The notes: a model not told the origin generated them from the sequence alone. Positions 27,188 to 36,413 are shown, numbered from the stretch's first letter. The stretch is DNA of 64,000 nucleotides from Armatimonadia bacterium (GCA_039679385.1 JBDKVB010000048.1:1-64000); one strand, 5' to 3'. Numbers and translations: made by a program.

Positions 27188-28372
27188 CTAGCTCAGCGGG
27201 CGACGGTCCTTGACCTTGGCGGGATCGATCTCGATCCCCAGTCCCGGAGCCTGGGGCACCGGCACCGCCCCGTTCACCGGCTCCAGGTATCCCTTCATGA
27301 ACCGCTGCTTGTTGCGCTGATGCAGGAACAGGAACTCCACCATCGGCAGCACGGTCGGCGGGCAGGCTGCAGCCACATGCAGCGCGGCATGGAGTGAGTG
27401 CCCGTGAGGGTAGAGCGGAACATCGAAGGCAGAGCAGACCGCTGCGATCTTGACCAGTTCGCTGATACCGCCGCACCAGTCCGGGTCGGCCTGCACAACG
27501 TCCGCAGCCTCCGCGGCGAGAAGCTGCTTTACCTGCCACCGCGTGTACAGGTGCTCGCCGGTCGCGACGGGTACACCGCCACGAAGGCGAATCTGCCGCA
27601 GCCCCTCCAGACGGTCCACCGGCACCGGCTCCTCCAGCCACAAAGGACGCAAAGGCGCGATCCGCCTCGCCATATCCACTGCGTAGGGCACATCCCAGGA
27701 GTTGAAGGCGTCGAACATGAGGTTCACGTCGCCCGCGACAGCCTCCCGCAGAGCGACAGCCATGGACAGGTTCCGGGCTGCTCCCTCGGGACCGTCGCCA
27801 GGCCCCCAACGAAAGAACCACTTCTGGGCATGGAAGCCCGCCTCTTTGTACTCAAGGGCCTTCCTCTGCAGCGGCTCGCGCTCCAGCGAGTACCCTAACA
27901 TGCTCGCATAGGCCGGGACCTTGTCTCGTGTCGGACCGCCCAGGAGTCGGTACACGGGCTGCCCAAACACCTTGCCCTTGAGGTCCCACAGGGCGCAGTC
28001 CAGCGCGCTCATCGCCATCATATAGTAGCCGCTGCGCCCATGACGATTGCGCCGCAGGAGTTGGTCCCAGAGGGTCTCGATCGCCAGCGGATCGCGCCCG
28101 ACCACGAAGTCGCGAATCTCATGGCCAAGCAGGTAGGCGTGGGCTCCGTCGACAGGCCCGAACAGACCCGTGACACCTTCGTCGGTGCAGACCTCGAGGT
28201 ACGTCGCCCGATGGGTGACGAGTTCCCCGGGACGCCGATCCCTCGTCGCCACTCCGCGTCCGGCGAACTCCGGGTAGACATCCAGCGGCTGAGCCTGGCG
28301 CTCCTGCGACACTTCCTCCTCAGCCGCGAACTCGCCGGTCAGCTCGAACAGGACAAGGTCGGTGATCTTCAT
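27188..28372 (-). CDS. Enolase-superfamily (mandelate racemase/sugar-acid dehydratase) enzyme
   Basis: The 394-residue protein has the capping domain and barrel of the mandelate racemase group: HAQKWFF (general base Lys), MFDAFNSW (metal Asp), WLEEPV (metal Glu), ATGEHLY (metal Glu) and PHGHS (catalytic His). These residues fit dehydration of an aldonic acid such as rhamnonate or galactonate. ALDCALWDLKGKVFGQPVYRLLGG is the family's hinge. It sits between a Gfo/Idh gene and the UroD-like gene on the same strand, as in sugar-acid catabolic operons. AGGGG precedes ATG 28372. Confidence 0.9.
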   Translation of the reverse strand: MKITDLVLFELTGEFAAEEEVSQERQAQPLDVYPEFAGRGVATRDRRPGELVTHRATYLEVCTDEGVTGLFGPVDGAHAYLLGHEIRDFVVGRDPLAIETLWDQLLRRNRHGRSGYYMMAMSALDCALWDLKGKVFGQPVYRLLGGPTRDKVPAYASMLGYSLEREPLQRKALEYKEAGFHAQKWFFRWGPGDGPEGAARNLSMAVALREAVAGDVNLMFDAFNSWDVPYAVDMARRIAPLRPLWLEEPVPVDRLEGLRQIRLRGGVPVATGEHLYTRWQVKQLLAAEAADVVQADPDWCGGISELVKIAAVCSAFDVPLYPHGHSLHAALHVAAACPPTVLPMVEFLFLHQRNKQRFMKGYLEPVNGAVPVPQAPGLGIEIDPAKVKDRRPLS

Positions 28373-28418
28373 GCTGTCCCCTTGCCTCGCAGCGGTTGAT
28401 ACTCCGGTGTTGGCGCAC

Positions 28419-29618
28419 CTACTCCTCCAGCAGGAAGTTGCCGGCCTTGTATGGGATACCTTCGGGCTCGGAATCGGGCAGGCCCACGTAGTCCCAGAAG
28501 GTCGTCCCAGCATAGGGCTGAGTGCGCAACTCCGGCATCGCCAGCGGCATGCCGCCCATTTCCGCCGAGCGGTTGGCTATGATCCCCGGCAGCGTGTAGT
28601 CGATCATCCGGAAGACGTCGATGGGTGCCGGCTTACCCTCAAGCAACGCAAGGACGAAGTGGCGGGCCATCTTGAGGTCGGCGCCACCGTGCCCCGTGCT
28701 GGTGTCCTGGTCACGGGCTGCGACGCCGATGTCCTTGACCTCCCAGCCCTGCGCCTCCTCACGGTCGCGGTCGAAGAGGCGTGCAAAGCCTTCGTACAGC
28801 GACCACTCCGCAGCTCCGAGGGTTCCGAACAACCGGTAGCGATGCTCCGAGGGTCGCCGCGTATTGAGCGTGACCATCACCCGCAGAACCAGACCCCGGG
28901 CAGTGCGGAAGAGCGCGAACTGGGCGTCCGACCGCAGGGGTGCCTCCAGTGACTGCCAGGGCGCGCCCATGCAGGTGACGCTGACCACTCGGTCGTCCAG
29001 CATCTCGAGCAGTGGCCCGAGGTCGTGGGTCAGGTACTGGATCGGCGGCTGATCGGCCCGCCAGGTAGGCTTGCCGTCGGTACGTCCCTGCTCTTTGGCC
29101 TGACTCGGGGTCAGCCGCGCACCGTCAGGGCACTCGAGGGTGGCGGGCAGGTAGTGCAGATACTCGGCCTCCGCCGCAGACATGTGGCCGAGGCGACCGT
29201 TGGCGACCCACTTGCGGAAGTAGCGCAGGAAGTCCCAGAAGCAGGCGTTCTCTCCCAGCATGTAGGTCATGCCGGTGCGCAGGACGCAGTCGCGCAGCTC
29301 GATGCACTCCAGCTCCGTGAAGGCCCCGGGCACCTCGGAGAGCACATTGACACCGGCCTCCATGGCCTGGATCGCGTGGCGTGTCTGACACCGGCCATTG
29401 CTGGCGATCACCACCGCGTCCGGCTTCATCTCCAGCATCTCATCGAACTCGGACACGAGCTTGACCGGTGCGTCACCGATCACGCCCCGGGCGTGCTCGC
29501 GCCGAGACTCCATGCGGTCGGCAGCGACAAGGACTTCGGCCTCCGGTACGTGCAGCATGTTTCGCAGATGGGTGATGCCTCGCTGCAGCCCGAGGATCCC
29601 GACTTTCAGCTTCTCCAT
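28419..29618 (-). CDS. Gfo/Idh/MocA-like oxidoreductase with SEVP in place of EKP
   Basis: The 399-residue protein has the oxidoreductase layout (VGILGLQRGITHLRNM, PDAVVIASNG, then the beta-sheet domain). Two hallmarks are changed: the GxGxxG glycine pattern reads GLQRGI, and the EKP motif with its catalytic Lys reads SEVP (LSEVPGAFTELE). It may therefore be a lyase or hydrolase using NAD in situ, or a non-redox member. It starts a leftward cluster with the dehydratase and the UroD-like gene, 46 bases upstream. GGAGG precedes ATG 29618. Confidence 0.82.
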   Translation of the reverse strand: MEKLKVGILGLQRGITHLRNMLHVPEAEVLVAADRMESRREHARGVIGDAPVKLVSEFDEMLEMKPDAVVIASNGRCQTRHAIQAMEAGVNVLSEVPGAFTELECIELRDCVLRTGMTYMLGENACFWDFLRYFRKWVANGRLGHMSAAEAEYLHYLPATLECPDGARLTPSQAKEQGRTDGKPTWRADQPPIQYLTHDLGPLLEMLDDRVVSVTCMGAPWQSLEAPLRSDAQFALFRTARGLVLRVMVTLNTRRPSEHRYRLFGTLGAAEWSLYEGFARLFDRDREEAQGWEVKDIGVAARDQDTSTGHGGADLKMARHFVLALLEGKPAPIDVFRMIDYTLPGIIANRSAEMGGMPLAMPELRTQPYAGTTFWDYVGLPDSEPEGIPYKAGNFLLEE

Positions 29619-29722
29619 GGCAAAGCCTCCGTGCTAGTCTCCAAGCTAATCGCGCGACGTATGCGCCCTTCCCCAAAAGGGTGTCCGGGAGTTCTGTGCA
29701 CTGTCGTGGCCCTGCTAGCCGA

Positions 29723-30193
29723 TCACAGAGGGCACCCGCCCAGACCACGCTTCTCCAGGTAGCGCTGGTGGTATTCCTCGGCGCGCCAGAAGGTGCCTGC
29801 CGGGGCGATCTCGGTGGCAAGGGGCTCCGTGTAGGCTCCTGAAGCCTCAAGTTCGCGCAAGGCTGCCTCCGCGGCGGTTCTCTGCTGCTCGCCGTGGTAG
29901 AAGATCACCGACCGATACTGCGTCCCGACGTCCGGTCCCTGACGGTTCGACTGCGTGGGATCGTGCACCTCCCAGAAGACCTTCAGGAGTTGCTCGTAGG
30001 TGACCTTCGCCGGGTCAAAGGCGACTTGTACCACCTCCGCATGGCCGGTCCGGTCGGTGCAGACCTCCTGGTACGAGGGGTTGTCCTTGCTGCCTCCCAT
30101 GAACCCCACGGCCGTGTCAAGGACGCCGGGCACCTGACGGAACCGTGCCTCAACGCCCCAGAAGCATCCAGCCCCAAAGGTTGCGGTCTCCAT
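29723..30193 (-). CDS. msrA: Peptide methionine sulfoxide reductase A
   Basis: The 156-residue protein contains [13 protein letters not shown], with the catalytic Cys10, then [28 protein letters not shown] and [13 protein letters not shown]. These are full hallmarks of MsrA, which reduces methionine-S-sulfoxide. The C-terminus GLGGCPL supplies a possible resolving Cys. It is cytoplasmic by lack of a signal peptide. AGGAGG before ATG 30193 sets the start; the frame open to 30391 overlaps the promoter of the neighbouring pseudopilin gene. Confidence 0.95.
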   Translation of the reverse strand: METATFGAGCFWGVEARFRQVPGVLDTAVGFMGGSKDNPSYQEVCTDRTGHAEVVQVAFDPAKVTYEQLLKVFWEVHDPTQSNRQGPDVGTQYRSVIFYHGEQQRTAAEAALRELEASGAYTEPLATEIAPAGTFWRAEEYHQRYLEKRGLGGCPL

Positions 30194-30290
30194 TGTCCTG
30201 CCTCCTGTCGCCGAGTGTGCCCGTCCTCGCCGGTCTTCGACGAGGTGAGAGGCGACTTCGGGGTCCGAAGCAACGATTCCTCCTGCGCGG

Positions 30291-30319
30291 TTGACAGCCG
30301 CGGCCCGATGGGATATAAA
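30291..30319 (+). promoter_or_regulatory. Promoter of pseudopilin gene a
   Basis: TTGACA (30291-30296), a 17-base spacer and TATAAA (30314-30319) form one of the best promoters in the window, about 60 bases before the start codon. Confidence 0.8.
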
Positions 30320-30381
30320 CACTCGTCCATTGCATGTGATGGTTAACGTTGCGGCTCGATACTGATGAGGAGATGAATGTC

Positions 30382-31083
30382 TTGAGAGCAAGGCGCACCG
30401 GTTTCACGCTCATCGAGTTGCTGGTTGTTATCGCGATCATCGCCATTCTTGCGGCAATCCTCTTCCCGGTCTTCGCCCGGGCACGAGAGAAAGCCCGCCA
30501 GTCTGCCTGCCAGAGTAACCTCAAGCAGCTTGGCATCGCGGCACAGATGTACGCGCAGGACTACGACGAGTTCATGGTTACCGGCTGGCTCATGAGCAAC
30601 AACCAGAACGGCACCACCTGGGCTGACCTGCTCATGCCCTACAACAAGAGCATCCAGATCCTGGACTGCCCGTCAAGCGGCATGAAGGTCAACCTCATCA
30701 GCGCCACCTGGGGCGGCCAGACACTGAACCGTGAAGGCCTCTCCTACGCAATCAACACCGTCTACTGGGGCGGCCACGCAGGCAGCGCCACCGGCCCGAT
30801 CGCTAACCGGCCGACCGGCCTCAACATGGCTCGGATCATGGCCCCGGCAGAGACCGTTCTGCTCAACGACTTCTACGGGCACTACGAGACCAGCGGGCAG
30901 TACGATCCGCCGAGTTACTACACCGCAGTGCCGATCAACGCTGCTGTGTACCGGCACAACGAGCAGTCCAACGTCCTGTTCTGCGACGGTCACGTCAAGT
31001 CGATGAACCAGGGCACTCTCGTTGCGACGCACAACGTTAGCGGCACCAACGTCAAGTACCTGTTCTCGATCGAAGACGACTAG
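30382..31083 (+). CDS. Pseudopilin-like DUF1559 protein, paralog a
   Basis: The 233-residue protein has leader MRARRTG, then the hydrophobic prepilin helix and the C-terminal [19 protein letters not shown] at 30367-30372 runs directly into an ATG (30373); TTG 30382, nine bases on, gives the seven-residue leader shared by the array. It is the most divergent of the eight in the middle, with [16 protein letters not shown] and [15 protein letters not shown], and ends FSIEDD. Two cysteines (CPSSG and FCDGH) remain after the helix region besides the early CQSN. It would be processed by a prepilin peptidase and inserted in the cytoplasmic membrane or a pilus-like fibre. Confidence 0.9.
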   Translation: MRARRTGFTLIELLVVIAIIAILAAILFPVFARAREKARQSACQSNLKQLGIAAQMYAQDYDEFMVTGWLMSNNQNGTTWADLLMPYNKSIQILDCPSSGMKVNLISATWGGQTLNREGLSYAINTVYWGGHAGSATGPIANRPTGLNMARIMAPAETVLLNDFYGHYETSGQYDPPSYYTAVPINAAVYRHNEQSNVLFCDGHVKSMNQGTLVATHNVSGTNVKYLFSIEDD

Positions 31084-31104
31084 GTCTTCACAATCAGTGC
31101 AACC

Positions 31105-31144
31105 AAAGGCCGGACGAGTCAGCTCTCGTCCGGCCTTTTCTTTT
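31105..31144 (+). terminator. Terminator of gene a
   Basis: AAAGGCCGGACGAG (31105-31118) pairs perfectly with CTCGTCCGGCCTTT (31125-31138); TCTTTT follows. It is a textbook intrinsic terminator. Confidence 0.9.
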
Positions 31145-31185
31145 GTGCCCTCTGGAGGGGTAGCCCGGGATGTCCGTGGATTTCG

Positions 31186-31236
31186 TTGACAGCGGGCAAC
31201 TCCGCCGCTATATTGAATCAGCTTTGTTGGGCAAGC
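31186..31236 (+). promoter_or_regulatory. Promoter and 5' complementary arm of gene b
   Basis: TTGACA (31186-31191), 17 bases and TATATT (31209-31214) predict a start at 31221. There the arm GCTTTGTTGGGCAAGC (31221-31236) begins. It is complementary over 16 positions (15 Watson-Crick, one G-U) to 31971-31986, between the stop codon of b and its terminator. Confidence 0.75.
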
Positions 31237-31262
31237 AATCCCTTACTCAGGAGATGAGGGCA

Positions 31263-31964
31263 TTGCTGCGAAAGCACCGCGGGTTCACCTTGATCGAGCT
31301 CCTCGTCGTCATTGCTATCATCGCCATCCTGGCGGCGATCCTGTTCCCGGTTTTCGCCAGGGCACGCGAGAAGGCCCGTCAGTCGGGCTGTCAGAGCAAC
31401 CTCAAGCAGATCGGCATCGCCTCACTGATGTATGCCCAGGACTACGACGAGACGATGGTCACCGCCTGGCGTATGACCAACGACCAGAACGGCACCACCT
31501 GGGGCGACATGCTCATGCCCTACATCAAGAATCTGCAACTTCTCGACTGTCCGTCCAGTGGCATGAAAGTCAGCCTGATCGCAACCACCTGGGGAGGGAG
31601 GACGGTCAATCGAGGCGCCTTGTCCTACGGTATCAACTCCACCTACTGGGGCGGCACCGCCGGTAGTGCCTCGGGACCCGCTGCATCCCGGCCCACCGGC
31701 TATGCGCTGGCACGGATCCTCGTTCCGGCTGAGACTGTACTCCTGACAGACTACTCGGGGTTCTTCGAGACCGGTGGTCAGTATGACGTCCCGACCGGCT
31801 ACACGCAGACGCCGATCAGCACCTCGATCTACCGCCACAACGACCAGAGCAACGTGCTCTTCTGCGATGGTCACGTCAAATCGATGAACCGGGGGGCACT
31901 CACCGCTACTCACACCGTGAGCGGCGTCGCCGTCAAGTACCTGTTCACCATCCAGGCGGACTAG
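31263..31964 (+). CDS. Pseudopilin-like DUF1559 protein, paralog b
   Basis: The 233-residue product has leader MLRKHRG. The start is TTG 31263, nine bases after the AGGAG at 31249-31253; an ATG touching that ribosome site (31254) would give a ten-residue leader and zero spacing. The middle segment has [27 protein letters not shown] and [20 protein letters not shown]. It ends LFTIQAD like c and h. Its 5' and 3' untranslated regions carry the longest complementary arms of the array. Confidence 0.9.
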   Translation: MLRKHRGFTLIELLVVIAIIAILAAILFPVFARAREKARQSGCQSNLKQIGIASLMYAQDYDETMVTAWRMTNDQNGTTWGDMLMPYIKNLQLLDCPSSGMKVSLIATTWGGRTVNRGALSYGINSTYWGGTAGSASGPAASRPTGYALARILVPAETVLLTDYSGFFETGGQYDVPTGYTQTPISTSIYRHNDQSNVLFCDGHVKSMNRGALTATHTVSGVAVKYLFTIQAD

Positions 31965-31970
31965 AATGTG

Positions 31971-32026
31971 GCTTGCCCAGCAAAGCGTTGGCCGGATAGG
32001 GGAGACCCCGTCCGGCCCTTCTCTTT
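31971..32026 (+). terminator. 3' complementary arm and terminator of gene b
   Basis: GCTTGCCCAGCAAAGC (31971-31986) starts seven bases after the stop codon. Three bases later a stem follows (GGCCGGA 31990-31996 with TCCGGCC 32011-32017, and GGGG with CCCC inside), then CTTCTCTTT. The arm also matches the 5' arm of gene c over 14 bases without a mismatch. Confidence 0.8.
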
Positions 32027-32065
32027 GCGTGTAGGTTTGTCTGCCCAAGGGTCGCGCCCGCGGTG

Positions 32066-32114
32066 TTGACACCGGGAGGCGCAGGGAGTATACGTTTGGG
32101 GCTTTGCTGGGCAA
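32066..32114 (+). promoter_or_regulatory. Promoter and 5' complementary arm of gene c
   Basis: TTGACA (32066-32071), 17 bases and TATACG (32089-32094) predict a start at 32101, the first base of GCTTTGCTGGGCAA (32101-32114). Position 7 of the arm is C here and T in b, d and e. Confidence 0.7.
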
Positions 32115-32144
32115 CAGGCTACACCTGAAAGGGAGATGACAGTA

Positions 32145-32846
32145 TTGCGTTCGAGGCACCACGGGTTTACCCTCATTGAGCTCCTCGTAGTCATTGCCAT
32201 CATCGCTATCCTGGCGGCGATCCTGTTCCCCGTCTTTGCCAGAGCACGCGAGAAGGCCCGTCAGTCAGGCTGTCAGAGCAACCTCAAGCAGATCGGTATC
32301 GCAGCCACGATGTACGCCCAGGACTATGACGAGACCATGGTCACTGCCTGGCGCATCAGCAATGACCAGAACGGTACCACCTGGGCCGACATGCTCATGC
32401 CCTACATGAAGAACCTGCAGATCCTTGACTGCCCGTCCAGCGGTCTCAAGGCCAGCCTCATGAACACCACCTGGGGTGGCAAGACCGTGAGCCGCGAGGC
32501 CATCTCCTACGGTCTCAACGCCTGCTACTATGGTGGGCGTGCCGGCAGCGCCAGTGGACCTGCGGCCGATCGACCGAGCGGCCTCAACATGGCCCGCATC
32601 ATGGCACCGGCAGAGACCATTCTGGCCACCGACCACTACGGCAAGTACGAGGCGGCTGCTCAGTATGACGTCCACGCCAACTACACGGCGACGCCTCTCA
32701 ACACCGCGACCTACCGCCACAACGATCAGAGCGACGTGCTCTTCTGCGATGGTCACGTGAAGTCCATGAACCAGGGCGCCCTTACCGCTACCCACAGTGT
32801 GAGTGGCGTAGCCGTCAAGTATCTGTTCACGATCCAGGCCGACTAG
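32145..32846 (+). CDS. Pseudopilin-like DUF1559 protein, paralog c
   Basis: The 233-residue protein has leader MRSRHHG. GGGAG then an ATG (32136) precede the preferred TTG 32145. It is closest to paralog d: both share [23 protein letters not shown]. Distinctive middle residues are [27 protein letters not shown] and [20 protein letters not shown]. One extra Cys lies at NACYYGG. Confidence 0.9.
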   Translation: MRSRHHGFTLIELLVVIAIIAILAAILFPVFARAREKARQSGCQSNLKQIGIAATMYAQDYDETMVTAWRISNDQNGTTWADMLMPYMKNLQILDCPSSGLKASLMNTTWGGKTVSREAISYGLNACYYGGRAGSASGPAADRPSGLNMARIMAPAETILATDHYGKYEAAAQYDVHANYTATPLNTATYRHNDQSDVLFCDGHVKSMNQGALTATHSVSGVAVKYLFTIQAD

Positions 32847-32861
32847 AAGGCAGTTGATGGA

Positions 32862-32911
32862 CCTGGCAAAGCACCGGCCGGACGGAGCTACTCCGTCCGG
32901 TCTTTTCTTTT
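32862..32911 (+). terminator. 3' complementary arm and terminator of gene c
   Basis: CCTGGCAAAGC (32862-32872) can pair with the gene's own 5' arm over 11 positions (nine Watson-Crick, two G-U). The terminator stem is CCGGACGGAG (32878-32887) with CTCCGTCCGG (32891-32900), then TCTTTTCTTTT. Confidence 0.85.
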
Positions 32912-32934
32912 CCCGGAGCCACGAAGTCGTGACG

Positions 32935-32983
32935 TTGACTTCGAGCAGGCTTCCCGACTATAGTGACGGTGCTTTGTTGGGCA
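32935..32983 (+). promoter_or_regulatory. Promoter and 5' complementary arm of gene d
   Basis: TTGACT (32935-32940), 18 bases and TATAGT (32959-32964) predict a start at 32971, the first base of GCTTTGTTGGGCA (32971-32983). Confidence 0.75.
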
Positions 32984-33014
32984 GTGGACCTCATCTCTCG
33001 AGGAGATGACAGCA

Positions 33015-33719
33015 TTGCTGCGAAGGCACCGCGGGTTTACCCTCATTGAGCTCCTCGTCGTAATCGCCATCATCGCCATCCTGGCCGCGATCCTTTTCCC
33101 GGTCTTTGCCAGGGCACGCGAGAAGGCACGCCAGTCAGGCTGTCAAAGCAACCTCAAGCAGATCGGCATCGCAGCCACGATGTACGCGCAAGACTATGAC
33201 GAGACCATGGTTACCGCCTGGCGCATGACGAACAACCAGGACGGCACTACCTGGGCCGACATGCTCATGCCCTACATGAAGAACCTGCAGTTGCTCGACT
33301 GCCCCTCCAGCGGCTTGAAGGCCACGCTACTGGGCCCGACCACCTGGGGCGGCTACACCGTGAACCGCACTGCCCTTTCCTACGGTGCTAACGCTAACTA
33401 CTATGGTGGCTATGCCGGAAGCGCCAGCGGTCCCACCGCCAATCGCCCGACGGGCATGAACATGTCCCGCATCCAGGCGCCGGCGGAGACCGTGCTGCAC
33501 ACCGACCACTACGGCAACTACGAAGCGGCCAGCCAGTACGATATCCAGGCCGCCTACACAGCGGTCCCCCTCAACACCTCAGATTACCGCCACAACGATC
33601 AGTCCAACGTGCTCTTCTGTGATGGGCACGTCAAGTCCATGAATCAGGGCTCCCTGACCGCTACCCACACCATCAGCGGCGTTGCCGTAAAGTACCTGTT
33701 CACGATCGAAGCCGACTAG
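33015..33719 (+). CDS. Pseudopilin-like DUF1559 protein, paralog d
   Basis: The 234-residue protein has leader MLRRHRG, with TTG 33015 nine bases after GAGGAG (33000-33005). An extra residue against c lies in [31 protein letters not shown]. It shares the [10 protein letters not shown] segment with paralog h, suggesting exchange or common descent of that patch. It ends LFTIEAD. Confidence 0.9.
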   Translation: MLRRHRGFTLIELLVVIAIIAILAAILFPVFARAREKARQSGCQSNLKQIGIAATMYAQDYDETMVTAWRMTNNQDGTTWADMLMPYMKNLQLLDCPSSGLKATLLGPTTWGGYTVNRTALSYGANANYYGGYAGSASGPTANRPTGMNMSRIQAPAETVLHTDHYGNYEAASQYDIQAAYTAVPLNTSDYRHNDQSNVLFCDGHVKSMNQGSLTATHTISGVAVKYLFTIEAD

Positions 33720-33729
33720 AAGACCCTGA

Positions 33730-33777
33730 CCCAACAAAGCAAGGCCGGACGGAGCTACTCCGTCCGGTCTTTTCTTT
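33730..33777 (+). terminator. 3' complementary arm and terminator of gene d
   Basis: CCCAACAAAGC (33730-33740) is the perfect reverse complement of the first 11 bases of the predicted mRNA (32971-32981). The terminator CCGGACGGAG (33745-33754) with CTCCGTCCGG (33758-33767) and TCTTTTCTTT starts four bases later. Confidence 0.85.
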
Positions 33778-33830
33778 GCCTGGGTGTCCGGCTGCAGGCG
33801 TAAGGCAATCGTGACGGCACTACATTTCCG

Positions 33831-33878
33831 TTGACACGGGGCGGTCTGACGGGTATACATATAATGCTTTGTTGGGCA
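33831..33878 (+). promoter_or_regulatory. Promoter and 5' complementary arm of gene e
   Basis: TTGACA (33831-33836), 17 bases and TATACA (33854-33859) predict a start at 33866, the first base of GCTTTGTTGGGCA (33866-33878). Confidence 0.75.
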
Positions 33879-33919
33879 TCCGATGACTCGTTCCCAGAAA
33901 GCAAAAGGAGATGACGGTA

Positions 33920-34627
33920 ATGCACAGAAGTCGCGCGGGCTTTACCCTTATCGAACTGCTTGTGGTCATCGCCATCATCGCCATCCTCGCCGCAATCCTC
34001 TTCCCGGTCTTCGCCAGGGCTCGGGAGAAGGCCCGGCAATCGGCCTGCCAAAGCAACCTCAAGCAGCTCGGCGTCGCCTGCATGATGTACTTCCAGGACT
34101 ACGACGAGACCACGTTCACCAGTTGGAGAATCAGCAACGACCAGAACGGCACGACCTGGGCCGACATGATCATGCCCTACGTCAAGAACCTCCAGCTCTT
34201 CGACTGCCCCTCCAGTGGCTTGAAGGTCGTCCTTTACACCAGCGCCACCTTCGGCGGGCAGACCGTCAGCCGCACCCTTCTGTCCTACGGCGCCAATGCC
34301 GCCTACTGGGGCAACTACGCCGGCAGCGCCAGCGGCCCTGCTGCGTGGCGCCCGTCGGGCGGTCGCTCCATGGCCACGATCATCGCTCCGGCAGAGACAA
34401 TCCTGCTTACCGACTACACCGGTTCCTTCGAGGCGGCCGCCCAGTATGACGTCCCAGCCGCCTACACCGCGCAGCCTCTGAACGCTGCGGTCTACCGGCA
34501 CAACGACCAGTCAGACGTGCTGTTCTGCGACGGGCACGTCAAGTCCATGAACCAGGGCTCGATCACGGCTACCCACAACATCAGCGGCGTCGACGTTAAG
34601 TTCCTGTTCACCTCTCAGGCCGACTAG
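33920..34627 (+). CDS. Pseudopilin-like DUF1559 protein, paralog e
   Basis: The 235-residue protein has leader MHRSRAG from ATG 33920, nine bases after AAGGAG. It forms a close pair with f: both have [35 protein letters not shown] and the ending [12 protein letters not shown]. It uses a Phe-Gln-Asp (MMYFQDYDE) where most copies have Ala-Gln-Asp. The middle carries [20 protein letters not shown]. Confidence 0.9.
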   Translation: MHRSRAGFTLIELLVVIAIIAILAAILFPVFARAREKARQSACQSNLKQLGVACMMYFQDYDETTFTSWRISNDQNGTTWADMIMPYVKNLQLFDCPSSGLKVVLYTSATFGGQTVSRTLLSYGANAAYWGNYAGSASGPAAWRPSGGRSMATIIAPAETILLTDYTGSFEAAAQYDVPAAYTAQPLNAAVYRHNDQSDVLFCDGHVKSMNQGSITATHNISGVDVKFLFTSQAD

Positions 34628-34645
34628 TTCAGCCTCTCCGATACC

Positions 34646-34690
34646 CCCAACAGAGCAGAAGCCGGGCAGGGATATCCTGCCCGGCTCCTT
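34646..34690 (+). terminator. 3' complementary arm and terminator of gene e
   Basis: CCCAACAGAGC (34646-34656) pairs with the gene's own 5' arm over 11 positions (ten Watson-Crick, one G-U). GCCGGGCAGG (34661-34670) and CCTGCCCGGC (34676-34685) form the terminator stem, followed by TCCTTC. Confidence 0.75.
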
Positions 34691-34814
34691 CACACCCGGC
34701 AAGCGCTGCCTCTATCGATGACATGTGGTCTGCGGATGTTCGGGTCTAGCGCATCTACCAGCACGGGGGTGTGCAGACCAAAGAGCAACATCAGCCAGTG
34801 AGGGAGATGAGCAC

Positions 34815-35522
34815 ATGCGACGCAGAGGTACCGGTTTCACCCTGATCGAGCTGCTCGTTGTCATTGCCATCATCGCCATCCTCGCAGCCATTCTGTTCCC
34901 CGTCTTCGCGAGGGCTCGGGAGAAGGCCCGCCAGTCCGCGTGCCAGAGCAACCTCAAACAGATCGGCGTCGCCGTCATGATGTACAACCAGGACTACGAT
35001 GAGACCACCTTCACGACCTGGAGGATCAGCAACGACCAGAACGGCACCACGTGGGCGGATATGTGCATGCCCTACGTCAAGAACCTCCAGCTCTTCGACT
35101 GCCCCTCTAGTGGCATGAAGGTCGTCCTCTACACCAGCGCCACCTTTGGCGGCCAGACCGTTAGCCGCACGATCATGTCCTACGGTGCCAACGCCTGCTA
35201 CTGGGGCAACACCGCCGGCAGCGCAACCGGCCCTGCGGCGTGGCGCCCGACGGGCGGTCGCTCAATGGCCACGATCCTGGCCCCCGCAGAGACGGTTCTG
35301 GCCACCGACTACAGCGGTTCCTTCGAGGCCGCCGCCCAGTACGACATCCCGGCCACCTACCTCGTGCAGCCCGTGAACGCCGCGGCCTACCGCCACAACG
35401 ATCAGTCCAACGTGCTGTTCTGTGATGGGCACGTCAAGTCCATGAACCAGGGCTCTCTCACGGCTACCCACAACATCAGCGGCGTCGACGTGAAGTTCCT
35501 GTTCACCTCTCAGGCCGACTAG
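34815..35522 (+). CDS. Pseudopilin-like DUF1559 protein, paralog f
   Basis: The 235-residue protein has leader MRRRGTG from ATG 34815. Here the ATG fused to the ribosome site (AGGGAG-ATG, 34807) is eight bases upstream and out of frame, which confirms that the second start is the real one throughout the array. It is the sister of e, with [23 protein letters not shown] and a Cys at ADMCMPY not seen in the others. I see no good promoter and no complementary arms around it. Confidence 0.9.
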   Translation: MRRRGTGFTLIELLVVIAIIAILAAILFPVFARAREKARQSACQSNLKQIGVAVMMYNQDYDETTFTTWRISNDQNGTTWADMCMPYVKNLQLFDCPSSGMKVVLYTSATFGGQTVSRTIMSYGANACYWGNTAGSATGPAAWRPTGGRSMATILAPAETVLATDYSGSFEAAAQYDIPATYLVQPVNAAAYRHNDQSNVLFCDGHVKSMNQGSLTATHNISGVDVKFLFTSQAD

Positions 35523-35552
35523 CTACTCCTTCCAGTACCACCGAGCCTAGCA

Positions 35553-35587
35553 AGAGCCGGGCGGGTCCATCCCGCTCGGCTCTTCTG
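35553..35587 (+). terminator. Terminator of gene f
   Basis: AGAGCCGGGCGGG (35553-35565) pairs with CCCGCTCGGCTCT (35571-35583), 13 pairs with one G-U, followed by TCTG. Confidence 0.8.
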
Positions 35588-35621
35588 TATGCCTGGCAAG
35601 GCCCACGAAGGTACTCGGTGC

Positions 35622-35679
35622 TTTACTCCGCTGGAATTCTGGTGTATGGTATGCGCTCGGGTCGGTCAGGCCCAAGCGC
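35622..35679 (+). promoter_or_regulatory. Promoter and leader hairpin of gene g
   Basis: TTTACT (35622-35627), 17 bases and TATGGT (35645-35650) form a modest promoter. GCGCTCGGGTC (35653-35663) folds with GGCCCAAGCGC (35669-35679), 11 positions with one mismatch and one G-U, at or near the 5' end of the transcript. Confidence 0.5.
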
Positions 35680-35708
35680 TTCAGCAACCTGAGAGGACGA
35701 TGTGGAGT

Positions 35709-36413
35709 ATGCGACAGAGACGGTCCGGCTTTACCCTTATTGAACTGCTCGTGGTCATCGCCATCATCGCCATCCTTGCAGCGATCCTCTTTCCTGTCTT
35801 TGCCAGGGCACGCGAGAAGGCACGCCAGTCAGGCTGCCAGAGCAACCTGAAGCAGATCGGCCTTGCCGCTATCATGTACGCACAAGACTACGATGAGACC
35901 ATGGTAACCTCCTGGCGCATCTCCAACGACCAGAATGGCACCACCTGGGCAGACATGCTCATGCCCTACATCAAGAACCTGCAGATGCTCGACTGCCCCT
36001 CCAGCGGATTGAAGGTCACCCTCTACACCAGTTCCATCTTCGGCGGCCAGACCATCAGCCGGGCCGCCATGTCCTACGGGATCAACGCTTGCTACTGGGG
36101 AGGCACTGCCGGCAGCGCCGGCGGTCCCGCAGCATCCCGGCCGAGCGGTTATAACATGGCCCAGATCAAGGCACCAGCCGAGACGGTCCTGCACACCGAC
36201 TACAACGGCTACTGGGAGGCGGCTGCCCAGTATGACGTTCCGACTGTCTACACCGCACAGCCTCTGAGCACCTCAGCGTACCGGCACAACGACCAGTCCA
36301 ACGTTCTGTTTGTCGACGGGCACGTCAAGTCCATGAATCAGGGCGCACTGACTGCGACCCATACCGTCAGCGGCGTTGCCGTGAAGTACCTCTTCACGAT
36401 CCAGGACGACTAG
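35709..36413 (+). CDS. Pseudopilin-like DUF1559 protein, paralog g
   Basis: The 234-residue protein has leader MRQRRSG from ATG 35709, 11 bases after AGAGGA. Its C-terminal motif reads [13 protein letters not shown]: the Cys found before DGH in the other seven array members is Val, as in the lone copy at 8 kb. The middle has [30 protein letters not shown] and [17 protein letters not shown]. It ends LFTIQDD. Confidence 0.9.
   Translation: MRQRRSGFTLIELLVVIAIIAILAAILFPVFARAREKARQSGCQSNLKQIGLAAIMYAQDYDETMVTSWRISNDQNGTTWADMLMPYIKNLQMLDCPSSGLKVTLYTSSIFGGQTISRAAMSYGINACYWGGTAGSAGGPAASRPSGYNMAQIKAPAETVLHTDYNGYWEAAAQYDVPTVYTAQPLSTSAYRHNDQSNVLFVDGHVKSMNQGALTATHTVSGVAVKYLFTIQDD

Noticed and set aside
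30301-31113. 5'-3' complementary arms for array genes a, f, g and h
   Set aside because: Only matches of five to seven bases were found, no better than chance; the claim is kept to b, c, d and e.
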